15,900 nt of DNA from an uncultured Eubacteriales bacterium (lineage in GTDB: Bacteria; Bacillota; Clostridia; Oscillospirales; Acutalibacteraceae): assembly GCA_934647945.1 (NCBI GenBank), contig CAKUFK010000025.1, forward strand, positions 1 to 15,900, given 5' to 3'. The notes beneath the pieces were generated by a model. It searched no databases. It was given only the letters and a program-made list of their open reading frames with translations, and was not told the DNA's origin. Of the stretch, positions 6,702 through 13,462 are shown in pieces; the stretch's first letter is position 1; the number at the start of each line of letters is the position of its first letter. The translations under genes were made by a program, and so were the position numbers.

Positions 6702-8060
6702 ATGAAAAAAGTGCTATCCATCGGTCTGGCCTCGATGATGATGCTGGGTATGTTCGCCGGTTGTAAAGCGCCGGAGGACGACGGCGGCAGTGGAGGCGCC
6801 AAATCGCAGACCCTGACCGTCTACGCACTCGAATCCGCCTATGGCACCAACATCTGGAACCAGATCGCGCGGGCCTTTGAAAAGGCCAACGAGGGCGTGA
6901 CCGTCAAGGTCACCACCAGCAAGACCCTCGAGGACACCCTCGGCTCCGAGATGAAATCCGGCGCCTATCCCGACGTGGTGCATCTGGCCACAGGACGCCC
7001 GGATGCGCTGACTGAAACCATGATAAAGGACAACGCCCTGCGGGATCTGAGCGCGGTCATGGATATGACGGTCCCGGGCGAAACCGTCAAGGTCAAGGAC
7101 AAAATTCTGCCCGGATTCCTCGACACCTCGCTGACCAAGCCCTATTCCGACGGCAAAACCTATCTGGCGCCCATGTTCTACGGGCCCTGCGGCCTCTTCT
7201 ACAACGCCGGGCTGTTCGAGAGCAAGGGCTGGTCCGTGCCCACCACCTGGGATGAGATGTGGGCCCTGGGCGAAACCGCCAAGAACGAAGGCATCGCCCT
7301 CTTCACCTATCCCACCACCGGCTACTTCGACGCGTTCTTCTACGCCATGATGTATGCGGCCGGCGGCGAGGATTTCTTCAAAAAAGCCACCACGTACAGT
7401 GAAGGTGTCTGGGACACCGCGGAGGCGGGCAAGCTGTTTGAAACCGTCAGCAAGCTGGCGCCCTATACCGAGAAAACCACCGTGGCCAATGCCAATAACG
7501 ACAACTATCTGAAGAACCAGCAGCTCATTCTCGACAACAAAGCGCTGTTTATGCCCAACGGCACCTGGGTCGTCGGTGAGATGGCCACCGCGCCCAAGTC
7601 CGAGGGCTTCAAGTGGGGCTTTTCGGCCATGCCGGCCTTTACGGCGGGCGACGCGCAGTATTCCTATACCTTCTTCGAGCAGGTGTGGAGCCCGAAAAAA
7701 GCCAAGAATCCCGAACTGGCGGACAAATTCATTGCGTTCCTGTATTCCGATGAAGCGGCCGATATCTTCCTCAACGCCGGCAAGGAGGAGGAAGATCCCA
7801 AAGGCCCGGCGATCCAGCCCATCAAAGGCATCACCGATAAGCTCACCGGCGAAGATAAGCTGATGTACGGCATCTATGACGACGGCAAGGTCAAGCCGGC
7901 GCTGGGTGCGTTTGCCACCACCGACCCCGTGGAAGGCGTCAGCATGGCGGATTCCCTCTTCTCCACCATCGACAGCATCATGAACGGCAGCAAGACTGTG
8001 GATCAGTGGAAGAACGAGGTGAAGGCCGCCAGCGACAAGCTGCGCGGCGCGCTGAAATAA
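6702..8060 (+). CDS. Sugar-binding lipoprotein of a CUT1-type ABC transporter
   Basis: This 452-residue extracellular solute-binding protein would capture the imported sugar at the membrane surface and deliver it to the two permeases encoded next. The start is set by AAAGGAGG at 6685-6692, 9 bases upstream. A lipoprotein signal (MKK, hydrophobic core, lipobox FAGC with lipid-modified Cys21) is followed by a short Gly/Ser/Asp-rich linker. The mature part begins with a TLTVYALES strand and has the MalE-like family pattern, including GPCGLFYNAGLF, a PTTWDEMW segment and an ALFMPNGTWVVGEM segment. Next to GH112, the expected ligand is galacto-N-biose, lacto-N-biose or a related beta-galactoside; that is inference from context. 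General annotation pipelines might instead call it an N-acetylglucosamine/chitobiose-type binding protein. Confidence 0.92.
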   Translation: MKKVLSIGLASMMMLGMFAGCKAPEDDGGSGGAKSQTLTVYALESAYGTNIWNQIARAFEKANEGVTVKVTTSKTLEDTLGSEMKSGAYPDVVHLATGRPDALTETMIKDNALRDLSAVMDMTVPGETVKVKDKILPGFLDTSLTKPYSDGKTYLAPMFYGPCGLFYNAGLFESKGWSVPTTWDEMWALGETAKNEGIALFTYPTTGYFDAFFYAMMYAAGGEDFFKKATTYSEGVWDTAEAGKLFETVSKLAPYTEKTTVANANNDNYLKNQQLILDNKALFMPNGTWVVGEMATAPKSEGFKWGFSAMPAFTAGDAQYSYTFFEQVWSPKKAKNPELADKFIAFLYSDEAADIFLNAGKEEEDPKGPAIQPIKGITDKLTGEDKLMYGIYDDGKVKPALGAFATTDPVEGVSMADSLFSTIDSIMNGSKTVDQWKNEVKAASDKLRGALK

Positions 8061-8084
8061 GCGCGGTTCCAAATAAGCAAGAGG

Positions 8085-8116
8085 AAGCGGCGGGCGGATA
8101 TCCGCCCGCCGTTTTC
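8085..8116 (+). terminator. Perfect 24-bp palindrome with T-run: intra-operon attenuator
   Basis: Bases 8088-8111 are a perfect palindrome (CGGCGGGCGGAT/ATCCGCCCGCCG) followed by TTTT (8112-8115), which can extend the stem by pairing with the upstream GAAG. It sits in the 75-base gap between the binding-protein stop and the first permease. Such a partial terminator would keep the lipoprotein mRNA more abundant or more stable than the permease mRNA, a familiar arrangement in sugar ABC operons. Confidence 0.75.
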
Positions 8117-8135
8117 CGATTCAGGAGGTGTTTCG

Positions 8136-9029
8136 ATGCACAAGCATAAGGGACGCACCCGTTTTGTACTGCTCTGCGTTCTGCCGGCGACCATCCTGTT
8201 TACCATCTTTATGGTGGTCCCCACCCTGCAGGTCTTCTGGATGTCGATGTTCAAATGGGGCGGGTATTCCGACGAAAAGACCTTTGTTGGGCTGGGCAAT
8301 TTCCGTACGCTGATGGAGGACGGAAAATTCCTACGGTCCTTTCAGAACACCGTCCTGCTGATTGTGGTGGTGACACTGGTGACTTTTGCGCTGGCACTGG
8401 TGTTCGCGGGGATTCTGACAAGGGAAAAGCTGCGGGGGCAGAACTTTTTCCGTGTGGTTTTTTACATTCCCAACATTCTCTCGGTCGTGGTCATCGCCGC
8501 GATATTCAACGCCATCTATGACCCCAACCAGGGCCTGCTCAACAGCATTATCGGCCTGTTCACCAACGTAAAGGACAATCCCATCCTCTGGCTGGGGGAT
8601 AAGCAGCTCGTCATTTTCAGCCTGGCCGGAGCGCTGGTCTGGCAGGCCATCGGGTATTATATGGTGATGTATATGGCGAGCATGGCCGCGGTGCCGGAAA
8701 GCCTATATGAAAGCGCCGGGCTGGAAGGGGCCGGCCGGTTCCGCCAGTTCTTCCAGATCACCATCCCGCTCATTTGGACCAATATCCGCACCACCCTGAC
8801 CTTTTTCATCATCAGCAACATCAACCTGAGCTTCCTCTTCGTCAAGGCCATGACCAGCGGCAAGCCGGACGGGGCGTCGGAGGTTTTCCTGAGCTATATG
8901 TATTCGCAGGCCTACACCAACTCGTCCTATGGATACGGCATGGCCATCGGCGTGGTGGTGTTCATCTTCTCGTTTGCGCTCTCTGCCATTGTCAACGGCG
9001 TGACCAAGCGGGAACCCCTGGAATACTAA
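8136..9029 (+). CDS. ABC sugar transporter permease, MalF-like
   Basis: This 297-residue integral membrane protein forms one half of the translocation pore. AGGAGGT at 8123-8129 supports the ATG. Hydrophobic segments start at about residues 10, 70, 108, 157, 215 and 267, fitting six membrane spans. The cytoplasmic EAA loop that docks the ATPase is visible at about 192-212 (E-S-A-G-L-E-G-A-G, then TIPLI). It lies 75 bases after the binding-protein gene, beyond the attenuator, and 12 bases before the second permease. No ATPase gene is present; Firmicute CUT1 systems commonly use a shared MsmX-type ATPase, which is probably the case here. Confidence 0.95.
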   Translation: MHKHKGRTRFVLLCVLPATILFTIFMVVPTLQVFWMSMFKWGGYSDEKTFVGLGNFRTLMEDGKFLRSFQNTVLLIVVVTLVTFALALVFAGILTREKLRGQNFFRVVFYIPNILSVVVIAAIFNAIYDPNQGLLNSIIGLFTNVKDNPILWLGDKQLVIFSLAGALVWQAIGYYMVMYMASMAAVPESLYESAGLEGAGRFRQFFQITIPLIWTNIRTTLTFFIISNINLSFLFVKAMTSGKPDGASEVFLSYMYSQAYTNSSYGYGMAIGVVVFIFSFALSAIVNGVTKREPLEY

Positions 9030-9041
9030 GGAGGCGCCGAT

Positions 9042-9971
9042 ATGAAAACAAAGCGGACTCAGCGGGGCGGCGACGCCCTGTACAAAGCGTTTATCTATGT
9101 GGCGCTGATCACCTTCGTCATCACGATCCTGGTGCCTGTGAGCTGGGCCTTTCTGGCTTCGGTCAAGGAGGATTCGGAGTTTTACGGCAACCCCTGGGCC
9201 CTGCCGCAGGGTTTCCATTTCCAAAATTTCATCGACGCCTTCAACAAGGCCAATATGGGCGCCTATTTCTTCAACTCGGTTTTGGTGACGGCTCTGGCGC
9301 TGGCCCTCCTGCTGGTGGTGGCGCTTCCGGCTTCCTATGTGCTCTCCCGGTTCAAGTTCCGGGGCCGCCGGGTGCTGAGCGTGGCCTTTATGGGCGGTCT
9401 GTTCATCAACGTCAACTATATCGTGGTGCCGATTTTCCTCATGCTGGTGGACGGCAACAAAGGGTTGGCCTCGCTGATGGAGTCCCTCCGGGTGGAGGAG
9501 GGGTCGCCGGTGTACAACCTGTTCGGCAACGGCTTTTTCCTCAACAACCACTTTATTCTGGCGCTGGTCTACGCGTCCACCGCCCTGCCCTTTACCATCT
9601 ACCTGCTCTCCAGCTATTTCCAGACCCTGCCCAAGGATTTTGAAGAAGCGGCCTATGTGGACGGCAGCGGCTATTTCCACACCATGGTGAAGGTCATTAT
9701 GCCGATGGCCAAGCCGAGCATCATCACCGTCATCCTCTTCAATTTCCTCTCCTTCTGGAACGAATATATCATCGCCATGACCCTGACCTCCGGCGATTTC
9801 CAGACCCTGCCGGTGGGGCTGATGAACCTGATGAAGGCGCAGAACGCCTCCGCGCAGTATGGGCAGATGTACGCTGGGCTGGTCATCGTCATGCTGCCGA
9901 CCCTCATCCTGTATATCGCGGTGCAGCGCCAGCTGACCCAGGGGATGACCGTCGGCGGGATCAAGGGCTGA
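9042..9971 (+). CDS. ABC sugar transporter permease, MalG-like, with a lengthened loop
   Basis: The second pore subunit has 309 residues, about 30 more than a typical MalG-like partner. AAGGAGG at 9028-9034 overlaps the previous stop and supports the ATG. The first membrane span is at about 15-40, and the EAA loop at about 201-222 reads EEAAYVDGSG followed by VIMPMAKP, the best-conserved site of the family. The C terminus ends in the usual QRQLTQGMTVGGIKG-type tail. The extra length lies mostly at about 136-170 (LVDGNKG to NNH), between two spans where other members have a short loop. It could contact the binding protein outside the cell; that is inference. Translation is tightly linked to its neighbours (12- and 17-base gaps). 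Confidence 0.95.
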   Translation: MKTKRTQRGGDALYKAFIYVALITFVITILVPVSWAFLASVKEDSEFYGNPWALPQGFHFQNFIDAFNKANMGAYFFNSVLVTALALALLLVVALPASYVLSRFKFRGRRVLSVAFMGGLFINVNYIVVPIFLMLVDGNKGLASLMESLRVEEGSPVYNLFGNGFFLNNHFILALVYASTALPFTIYLLSSYFQTLPKDFEEAAYVDGSGYFHTMVKVIMPMAKPSIITVILFNFLSFWNEYIIAMTLTSGDFQTLPVGLMNLMKAQNASAQYGQMYAGLVIVMLPTLILYIAVQRQLTQGMTVGGIKG

Positions 9972-9988
9972 TCGAAAGGAGTAGAGCC

Positions 9989-10213
9989 ATGAAAGCACTC
10001 AAAACACTGGTTGCGCTGGCGGTACTGATAGCGTCGCTCTCGCTGGTGATCGCCGGGCAGATGCACGACGGCCCCCTCTGGCTTTGCGCCATGCTGCTTG
10101 GACTGGCGGGCCTCCTCGCCCTTTTATGGTGGTACAACCGGGGCTATACCCGTGCCGACCGGATGCAAAAACGCCGGCAGAAGGAAAAGGAGCGGGCTGC
10201 CCATGGAAAATAA
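9989..10213 (+). CDS. Small two-span membrane protein of the operon, function unknown
   Basis: A 74-residue protein with its own strong ribosome site (AAAGGAG, 9975-9981). Two hydrophobic segments (about 4-22 and 29-50, the second ending LLALLWWY) are joined by a short polar turn (GQMHDG). A strongly basic tail (from R51, rich in R, K and E) should lie in the cytoplasm, so both ends face inward by the positive-inside rule. Its last 11 bases overlap the start of the phosphorylase gene (10203), so the two are probably translationally coupled. It sits exactly where an ATPase or accessory subunit gene might be expected, but it has no nucleotide-binding motif. I do not recognise the family; possible roles are a transporter accessory peptide or a membrane tether. 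Confidence 0.8.
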   Translation: MKALKTLVALAVLIASLSLVIAGQMHDGPLWLCAMLLGLAGLLALLWWYNRGYTRADRMQKRRQKEKERAAHGK

Positions 10214-12383
10214 ACGCCTGAGCGGGCGGGTCACCATCCCCACCGATGTGGATGTGGTTCCCCAGACCCTTGAAATCCTGCGCCGCTTTGGCGCTGACGC
10301 CATCCGGGACTGCGACGGGACCGATTTCCCGGCCGCGCTGCGGGAAGTGGATGCGAAGGTGTATTCCACCTACTACACTACCCGTAAGGACAACGACTGG
10401 GCGCGGAAAAATCCCGACGAAATCCAGCAGATGTATATCAGTACCTCTTTTCACACCGCCGAAGGGGAGAGCCTGTCCATCCATCTGATGGACCATCTTT
10501 ACCCCGACATGCTGGCGGTTAATGACCGGGACGACATCGCCCGCTGGTGGGAGGTCATGGACCGCACCACCGGCGAGCCGGTGCCGGTTTCCCAGTGGAA
10601 ATACGATCGTGAGGCTGGGGACGTGGTGATCGAGACCGTACCCTATCACCAGTATTCGGTCAGCTTCCTGGCCTACATTCTGTGGGATCCGGTCCACATG
10701 TACAATGCCGTGACCAATGGCTGGCAGGGGGTGGAGCATCAAATCACCTTCGATGTCCGCCAGCCCAAAACCCGGGCGTTCACGATGAAGCGGCTGCGCC
10801 GGTTTATCGAAGAGCATCCGTATGTGGACGTGATCCGGTATACCACCTTCTTCCATCAGTTCACCCTGTTGTTCGATGAGCTGGCCCGGGAAAAGTATGT
10901 GGACTGGTATGGCTATTCCGCCAGCGTCAGCCCATACATCCTCGAGCAGTTTGAAAAAGAGGTGGGCTATCCCTTCCGGCCGGAGTATATCATCGACCAG
11001 GGGTATATGAACAACACCTACCGGGTGCCGTCTAAAGAATTCCGGGATTTCCAGGCGTTCCAGCGCCGCGAGGTCGCGGGACTCGCCAAAGAGATGGTGG
11101 ATATCACCCATGAATACGGCAAAGAAGCCATGATGTTCTTAGGCGACCATTGGATCGGCACCGAGCCCTTCATGGAGGAGTTCCCTTCCATCGGGCTGGA
11201 CGCGGTGGTGGGCAGCGTGGGCAACGGCGCGACGCTCCGCCTGATCAGCGACATCCCGGGGGTGAAGTATACCGAGGGGCGGTTCCTGCCGTATTTCTTT
11301 CCCGATACCTTCCATGAGGGCGGGGATCCGGTCAAAGAGGCGAAGGTCAACTGGGTGACGGCAAGACGCGCCATCCTGCGCAAACCCATCGACCGGATCG
11401 GCTACGGCGGGTATCTCAAGCTGGCGCTGGAATTTCCGGAATTCATCGACTACATCGAGAGCGTGTGCGATGAGTTCCGTACTCTGTACAGCCACGTCAA
11501 GGGCGCGGTTCCGTACTGTGTCGGCCGGGTGGCGGTGCTCAGCTCCTGGGGCAACATGCGGGCCTGGGGCAACCACATGGTCCATCACGCGCTCTATCAA
11601 AAGCAGAATTATTCCTATTTCGGCGTCATCGAGGCCCTCAGCGGCGCCCCCTTTGACGTCCGCTTCATCAGCTTCGATGACATCCGGGCCGATCCCGCGA
11701 TGCTGGACGGGTTCGACGCGGTCATCAACGCCGGGGGTGGGGATACCGCCTGGACGGGCGGGGAAAACTGGGCGGACGAGGCCGTCCTCACCGCCGTGCG
11801 GCGCTATGCTTACAATGGCGGCGGCTTCATCGGCGTGGGGGAGCCTTCCGGGCATCAGCGCCAGGGCCGGTATTTCCAGTTGGCCGATGTGCTCGGCGTT
11901 GAAAAGGAGACGGGGTTCACCCTCAATGTGGATAAATATAACTGGGAGGAACAGCCGCATTTCATCATGCAGGATGTACAGGGCGCCATCGATTTCGGAG
12001 AGGGGCAGAAGGGCGTTTACGCCCTGCCCGATACGGCGGTGATCGTCCAACGGGACCGGGAGGTCCAGCTCGCGGCGAATGCCTGCGGCCGCGGCCGGGG
12101 CGTCTATATCAGCGGCTTGCCCTACAGCTTTGAAAACACCCGCCTGCTTTACCGCGCGATCCTGTGGGCGGCGCATCGGGAGGAAGAGCTCCGCCGCTGG
12201 TTCAGCGCCAATGTGAACGTGGAGGTCCACGCCTACGGCGAGCCGGGCGGAGGTCCCGAGGTACGGCGGTACTGTGTGGTCAACAACACCTATGAGCCCC
12301 AGGATACCACCGTGTACCGCGGCGACGGCAGCGCTTTCGGCCTGCGGCTGGATGCCAACGAGATCCGTTGGTTCGATGTATAG
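10203..12383 (+). CDS. gnpA: GH112 1,3-beta-galactosyl-N-acetylhexosamine phosphorylase (galacto-N-biose/lacto-N-biose type)
   Basis: This cytoplasmic enzyme (also called lnpA) splits Gal-beta-1,3-GalNAc or Gal-beta-1,3-GlcNAc with phosphate to galactose 1-phosphate and the free N-acetylhexosamine. The start is ATG 10203 with AAGGAG at 10187-10192; an in-frame upstream ATG would overlap the membrane-protein gene far more. The 726 residues match GH112 length. The barrel domain (about 1-435) opens with the SGRVTIPTD signature and contains DVIRYTTFFHQF (209-220), WYGYSASVSPY and LGDHWIGTEPF with D315, which by my recollection aligns with the catalytic Asp313 of the bifidobacterial enzyme. N168, R212 and R360 match recalled phosphate/sugar contacts with the same two-residue offset. 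A GATase-like domain follows (about 440-640), then a beta-rich end. GH112 also includes galactosyl-rhamnose phosphorylases, so substrate choice is less certain than the family. Confidence 0.95.
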   Translation: MENKRLSGRVTIPTDVDVVPQTLEILRRFGADAIRDCDGTDFPAALREVDAKVYSTYYTTRKDNDWARKNPDEIQQMYISTSFHTAEGESLSIHLMDHLYPDMLAVNDRDDIARWWEVMDRTTGEPVPVSQWKYDREAGDVVIETVPYHQYSVSFLAYILWDPVHMYNAVTNGWQGVEHQITFDVRQPKTRAFTMKRLRRFIEEHPYVDVIRYTTFFHQFTLLFDELAREKYVDWYGYSASVSPYILEQFEKEVGYPFRPEYIIDQGYMNNTYRVPSKEFRDFQAFQRREVAGLAKEMVDITHEYGKEAMMFLGDHWIGTEPFMEEFPSIGLDAVVGSVGNGATLRLISDIPGVKYTEGRFLPYFFPDTFHEGGDPVKEAKVNWVTARRAILRKPIDRIGYGGYLKLALEFPEFIDYIESVCDEFRTLYSHVKGAVPYCVGRVAVLSSWGNMRAWGNHMVHHALYQKQNYSYFGVIEALSGAPFDVRFISFDDIRADPAMLDGFDAVINAGGGDTAWTGGENWADEAVLTAVRRYAYNGGGFIGVGEPSGHQRQGRYFQLADVLGVEKETGFTLNVDKYNWEEQPHFIMQDVQGAIDFGEGQKGVYALPDTAVIVQRDREVQLAANACGRGRGVYISGLPYSFENTRLLYRAILWAAHREEELRRWFSANVNVEVHAYGEPGGGPEVRRYCVVNNTYEPQDTTVYRGDGSAFGLRLDANEIRWFDV

Positions 12384-12402
12384 AGGAACCCTACTTTCTT
12401 TG

Positions 12403-12440
12403 GACGGGGACACCGGACCGTGCGGTTCGGTGTCCCCGTC
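12403..12440 (+). terminator. Very strong hairpin after the phosphorylase gene, without a T-run
   Basis: Eighteen consecutive pairs (12403-12420 with 12423-12440, one G-T) form an almost loopless stem starting GACGGGGACACCG, 19 bases after the stop. The following bases (AGTATCTACC) are not T-rich. It may protect the operon mRNA 3' end or stop transcription without a U-tract. A canonical terminator follows at 12567-12594. Confidence 0.55.
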
Positions 12441-12637
12441 AGTATCTACCCTTGTTTGCTGACGAGGTTTGTTTCCGAGGCACAATCCCCGAAAACACGG
12501 AGCGCAGACCCGCCACGGCTTTCTTCACAGCTGGGGCCTCCTTTTCCCCTTTACCGACAGCCTGGGCCGGACGCGGGCTGGCGTCCGGATTTTTCCCCGT
12601 CCGGTCCCCATTTTGAGAGCTTTTTCATGAGTCTGGC
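12441..12637. other. Intergenic stretch without a recognisable gene
   Basis: Between the phosphorylase hairpin and the acetyltransferase promoter I see no plausible gene on either strand: short frames lack ribosome sites and resemble nothing known. The only structure is the terminator at 12567-12594. Confidence 0.6.
12567..12594 (+). terminator. Intrinsic terminator between operon and acetyltransferase
   Basis: An 8-bp perfect GC-rich stem (CCGGACGC 12567-12574, GCGTCCGG 12581-12588) with loop GGGCTG is followed by ATTTTT. It lies 184 bases beyond the phosphorylase stop and would end read-through from the operon. Confidence 0.8.
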
Positions 12638-12666
12638 TTTTCAAAACCAGGCGGGTTGTGTATAAT
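12638..12666 (+). promoter_or_regulatory. Promoter of the acetyltransferase gene
   Basis: A perfect TATAAT (12661-12666) is preceded by TTTTCA (12638-12643) at exactly 17 bases. The expected start near 12673 lies downstream of the in-frame ATG at 12656, which rules that ATG out as the translation start. Confidence 0.7.
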
Positions 12667-12751
12667 GGTGCCATGGGATCGTACCCCAGCGGGTATCGGG
12701 AGCCCTGGGGTGCGTGTGCTGTACGGGATGAAAAACGGTAAGGCGGGGATG

Positions 12752-13240
12752 ATGTTGACAATTCGGGACTATCGGGCGGAGGATCTGGCCGACGCGGCGG
12801 CCATCTGGAATGCCATTGTGGAACAGGGGGACAGCTTCCCGGGCGATGCGGTTTTGCCGCCGGAGGAAGCGGACCGCTTCTTCCGTTCCCAGACCAGGAC
12901 GGCGGTGGCGCTGGACGGCGGCGAACGGGTGGGTCTCTATGTCCTCCATCCGAACAACATCGGCCGGTGTTCGCACATCGCCAACGCCTCCTATGGGGTG
13001 AAGGCGGGGCTCAGAGGCCGGGGCATTGGACGGGCCCTGGTGCTCGATTCCCTCGAGAGCGCCCGGGCGCTCGGCTTTCGCGGCCTCCAATTCAATGCTG
13101 TCGTCGCGGAGAACGCGGCGGCGATCGCCCTGTACGAACAACTGGGATTCGTGCGGCTCGGCACCGTCCCCGGAGGATATCGCCGGGCGGACGGGCGGTA
13201 TGTGGATACCTATGTATATTTCCACGATCTCCGCGGATAA
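12752..13240 (+). CDS. GNAT-family N-acetyltransferase
   Basis: A 162-residue acetyl-CoA-dependent acetyltransferase of the GNAT fold, cytoplasmic. Start choice: the protein begins MLTIRDYRAEDL, the usual opening strand of the family, with AAGG at 12740-12743 eight bases upstream. ATG 12749 is equally possible, and ATG 12728 has no convincing ribosome site. Motif A, which binds the pyrophosphate of acetyl-CoA, is LRGRGIGRAL (87-96, R-G-x-G-x-G pattern). Motif B is N-A-A-A-I-A-L-Y-E-Q-L-G-F (121-133), with Tyr128 in the place of the usual catalytic tyrosine. It is a single-gene unit with its own promoter and terminator. The substrate cannot be told from sequence; an amino acid, antibiotic-like amine or ribosomal protein are all possible. 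Confidence 0.9.
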   Translation: MLTIRDYRAEDLADAAAIWNAIVEQGDSFPGDAVLPPEEADRFFRSQTRTAVALDGGERVGLYVLHPNNIGRCSHIANASYGVKAGLRGRGIGRALVLDSLESARALGFRGLQFNAVVAENAAAIALYEQLGFVRLGTVPGGYRRADGRYVDTYVYFHDLRG

Positions 13241-13260
13241 AGGGATCCGTTGCCCGGTCT

Positions 13261-13278
13261 CAAAACGCCGCCGTTTTG
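13261..13278 (+). repeat. Small hairpin after the acetyltransferase gene
   Basis: CAAAACG-CCGC-CGTTTTG is a perfect 7-4-7 inverted repeat 20 bases after the stop. Its U-rich right arm gives some terminator character, but the GC core is only 2 bp. The stronger terminator lies at 13338-13370. Its A/T-flanked design resembles the hairpin inside the 88-bp repeat at the window's right end. Confidence 0.35.
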
Positions 13279-13337
13279 TGCCGCTCCGGCAAAGGCCGGC
13301 GGACGGTATCCGCATCCAGCCGGAAATCTGAAAAACG

Positions 13338-13370
13338 GGAGCAGCGCCGCTCGAACGGCGCTGCTCCTTT
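13338..13370 (+). terminator. Intrinsic terminator of the acetyltransferase gene
   Basis: A perfect 12-bp stem (GGAGCAGCGCCG 13338-13349 with 13356-13367) with loop CTCGAA is followed by TTTCCTGTTCTT. It ends about 55 bases before the hflX promoter. Confidence 0.85.
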
Positions 13371-13420
13371 CCTGTTCTTCGGCAAACGGGCATAAACCCC
13401 TATGGATTTGCCCTCAAGTG

Positions 13421-13429
13421 TGATATACT
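13421..13429 (+). promoter_or_regulatory. Extended -10 promoter of hflX
   Basis: TGATATACT is an extended -10 element (TGn-TATACT). No clear -35 lies at 17 bases (TATGGA at 13401), which is tolerated when the TG extension is present. The start near 13436 leaves a short leader before ATG 13463. Confidence 0.55.
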
Positions 13430-13462
13430 AACAGCAGCGTCCAATAGACGGGAGGACACTTT

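Noticed and set aside
6714..8072. A 452-codon minus-strand frame opposite the binding lipoprotein
   Set aside because: It has the composition of an antisense shadow (rich in G, H, V and R, no domains), and the plus strand is an unmistakable lipoprotein with a ribosome site and lipobox.
12656..12751. Upstream in-frame ATG (12656) for the acetyltransferase
   Set aside because: It lies before the TATAAT box, so it would be upstream of the transcript start. The extra residues are not GNAT-like.
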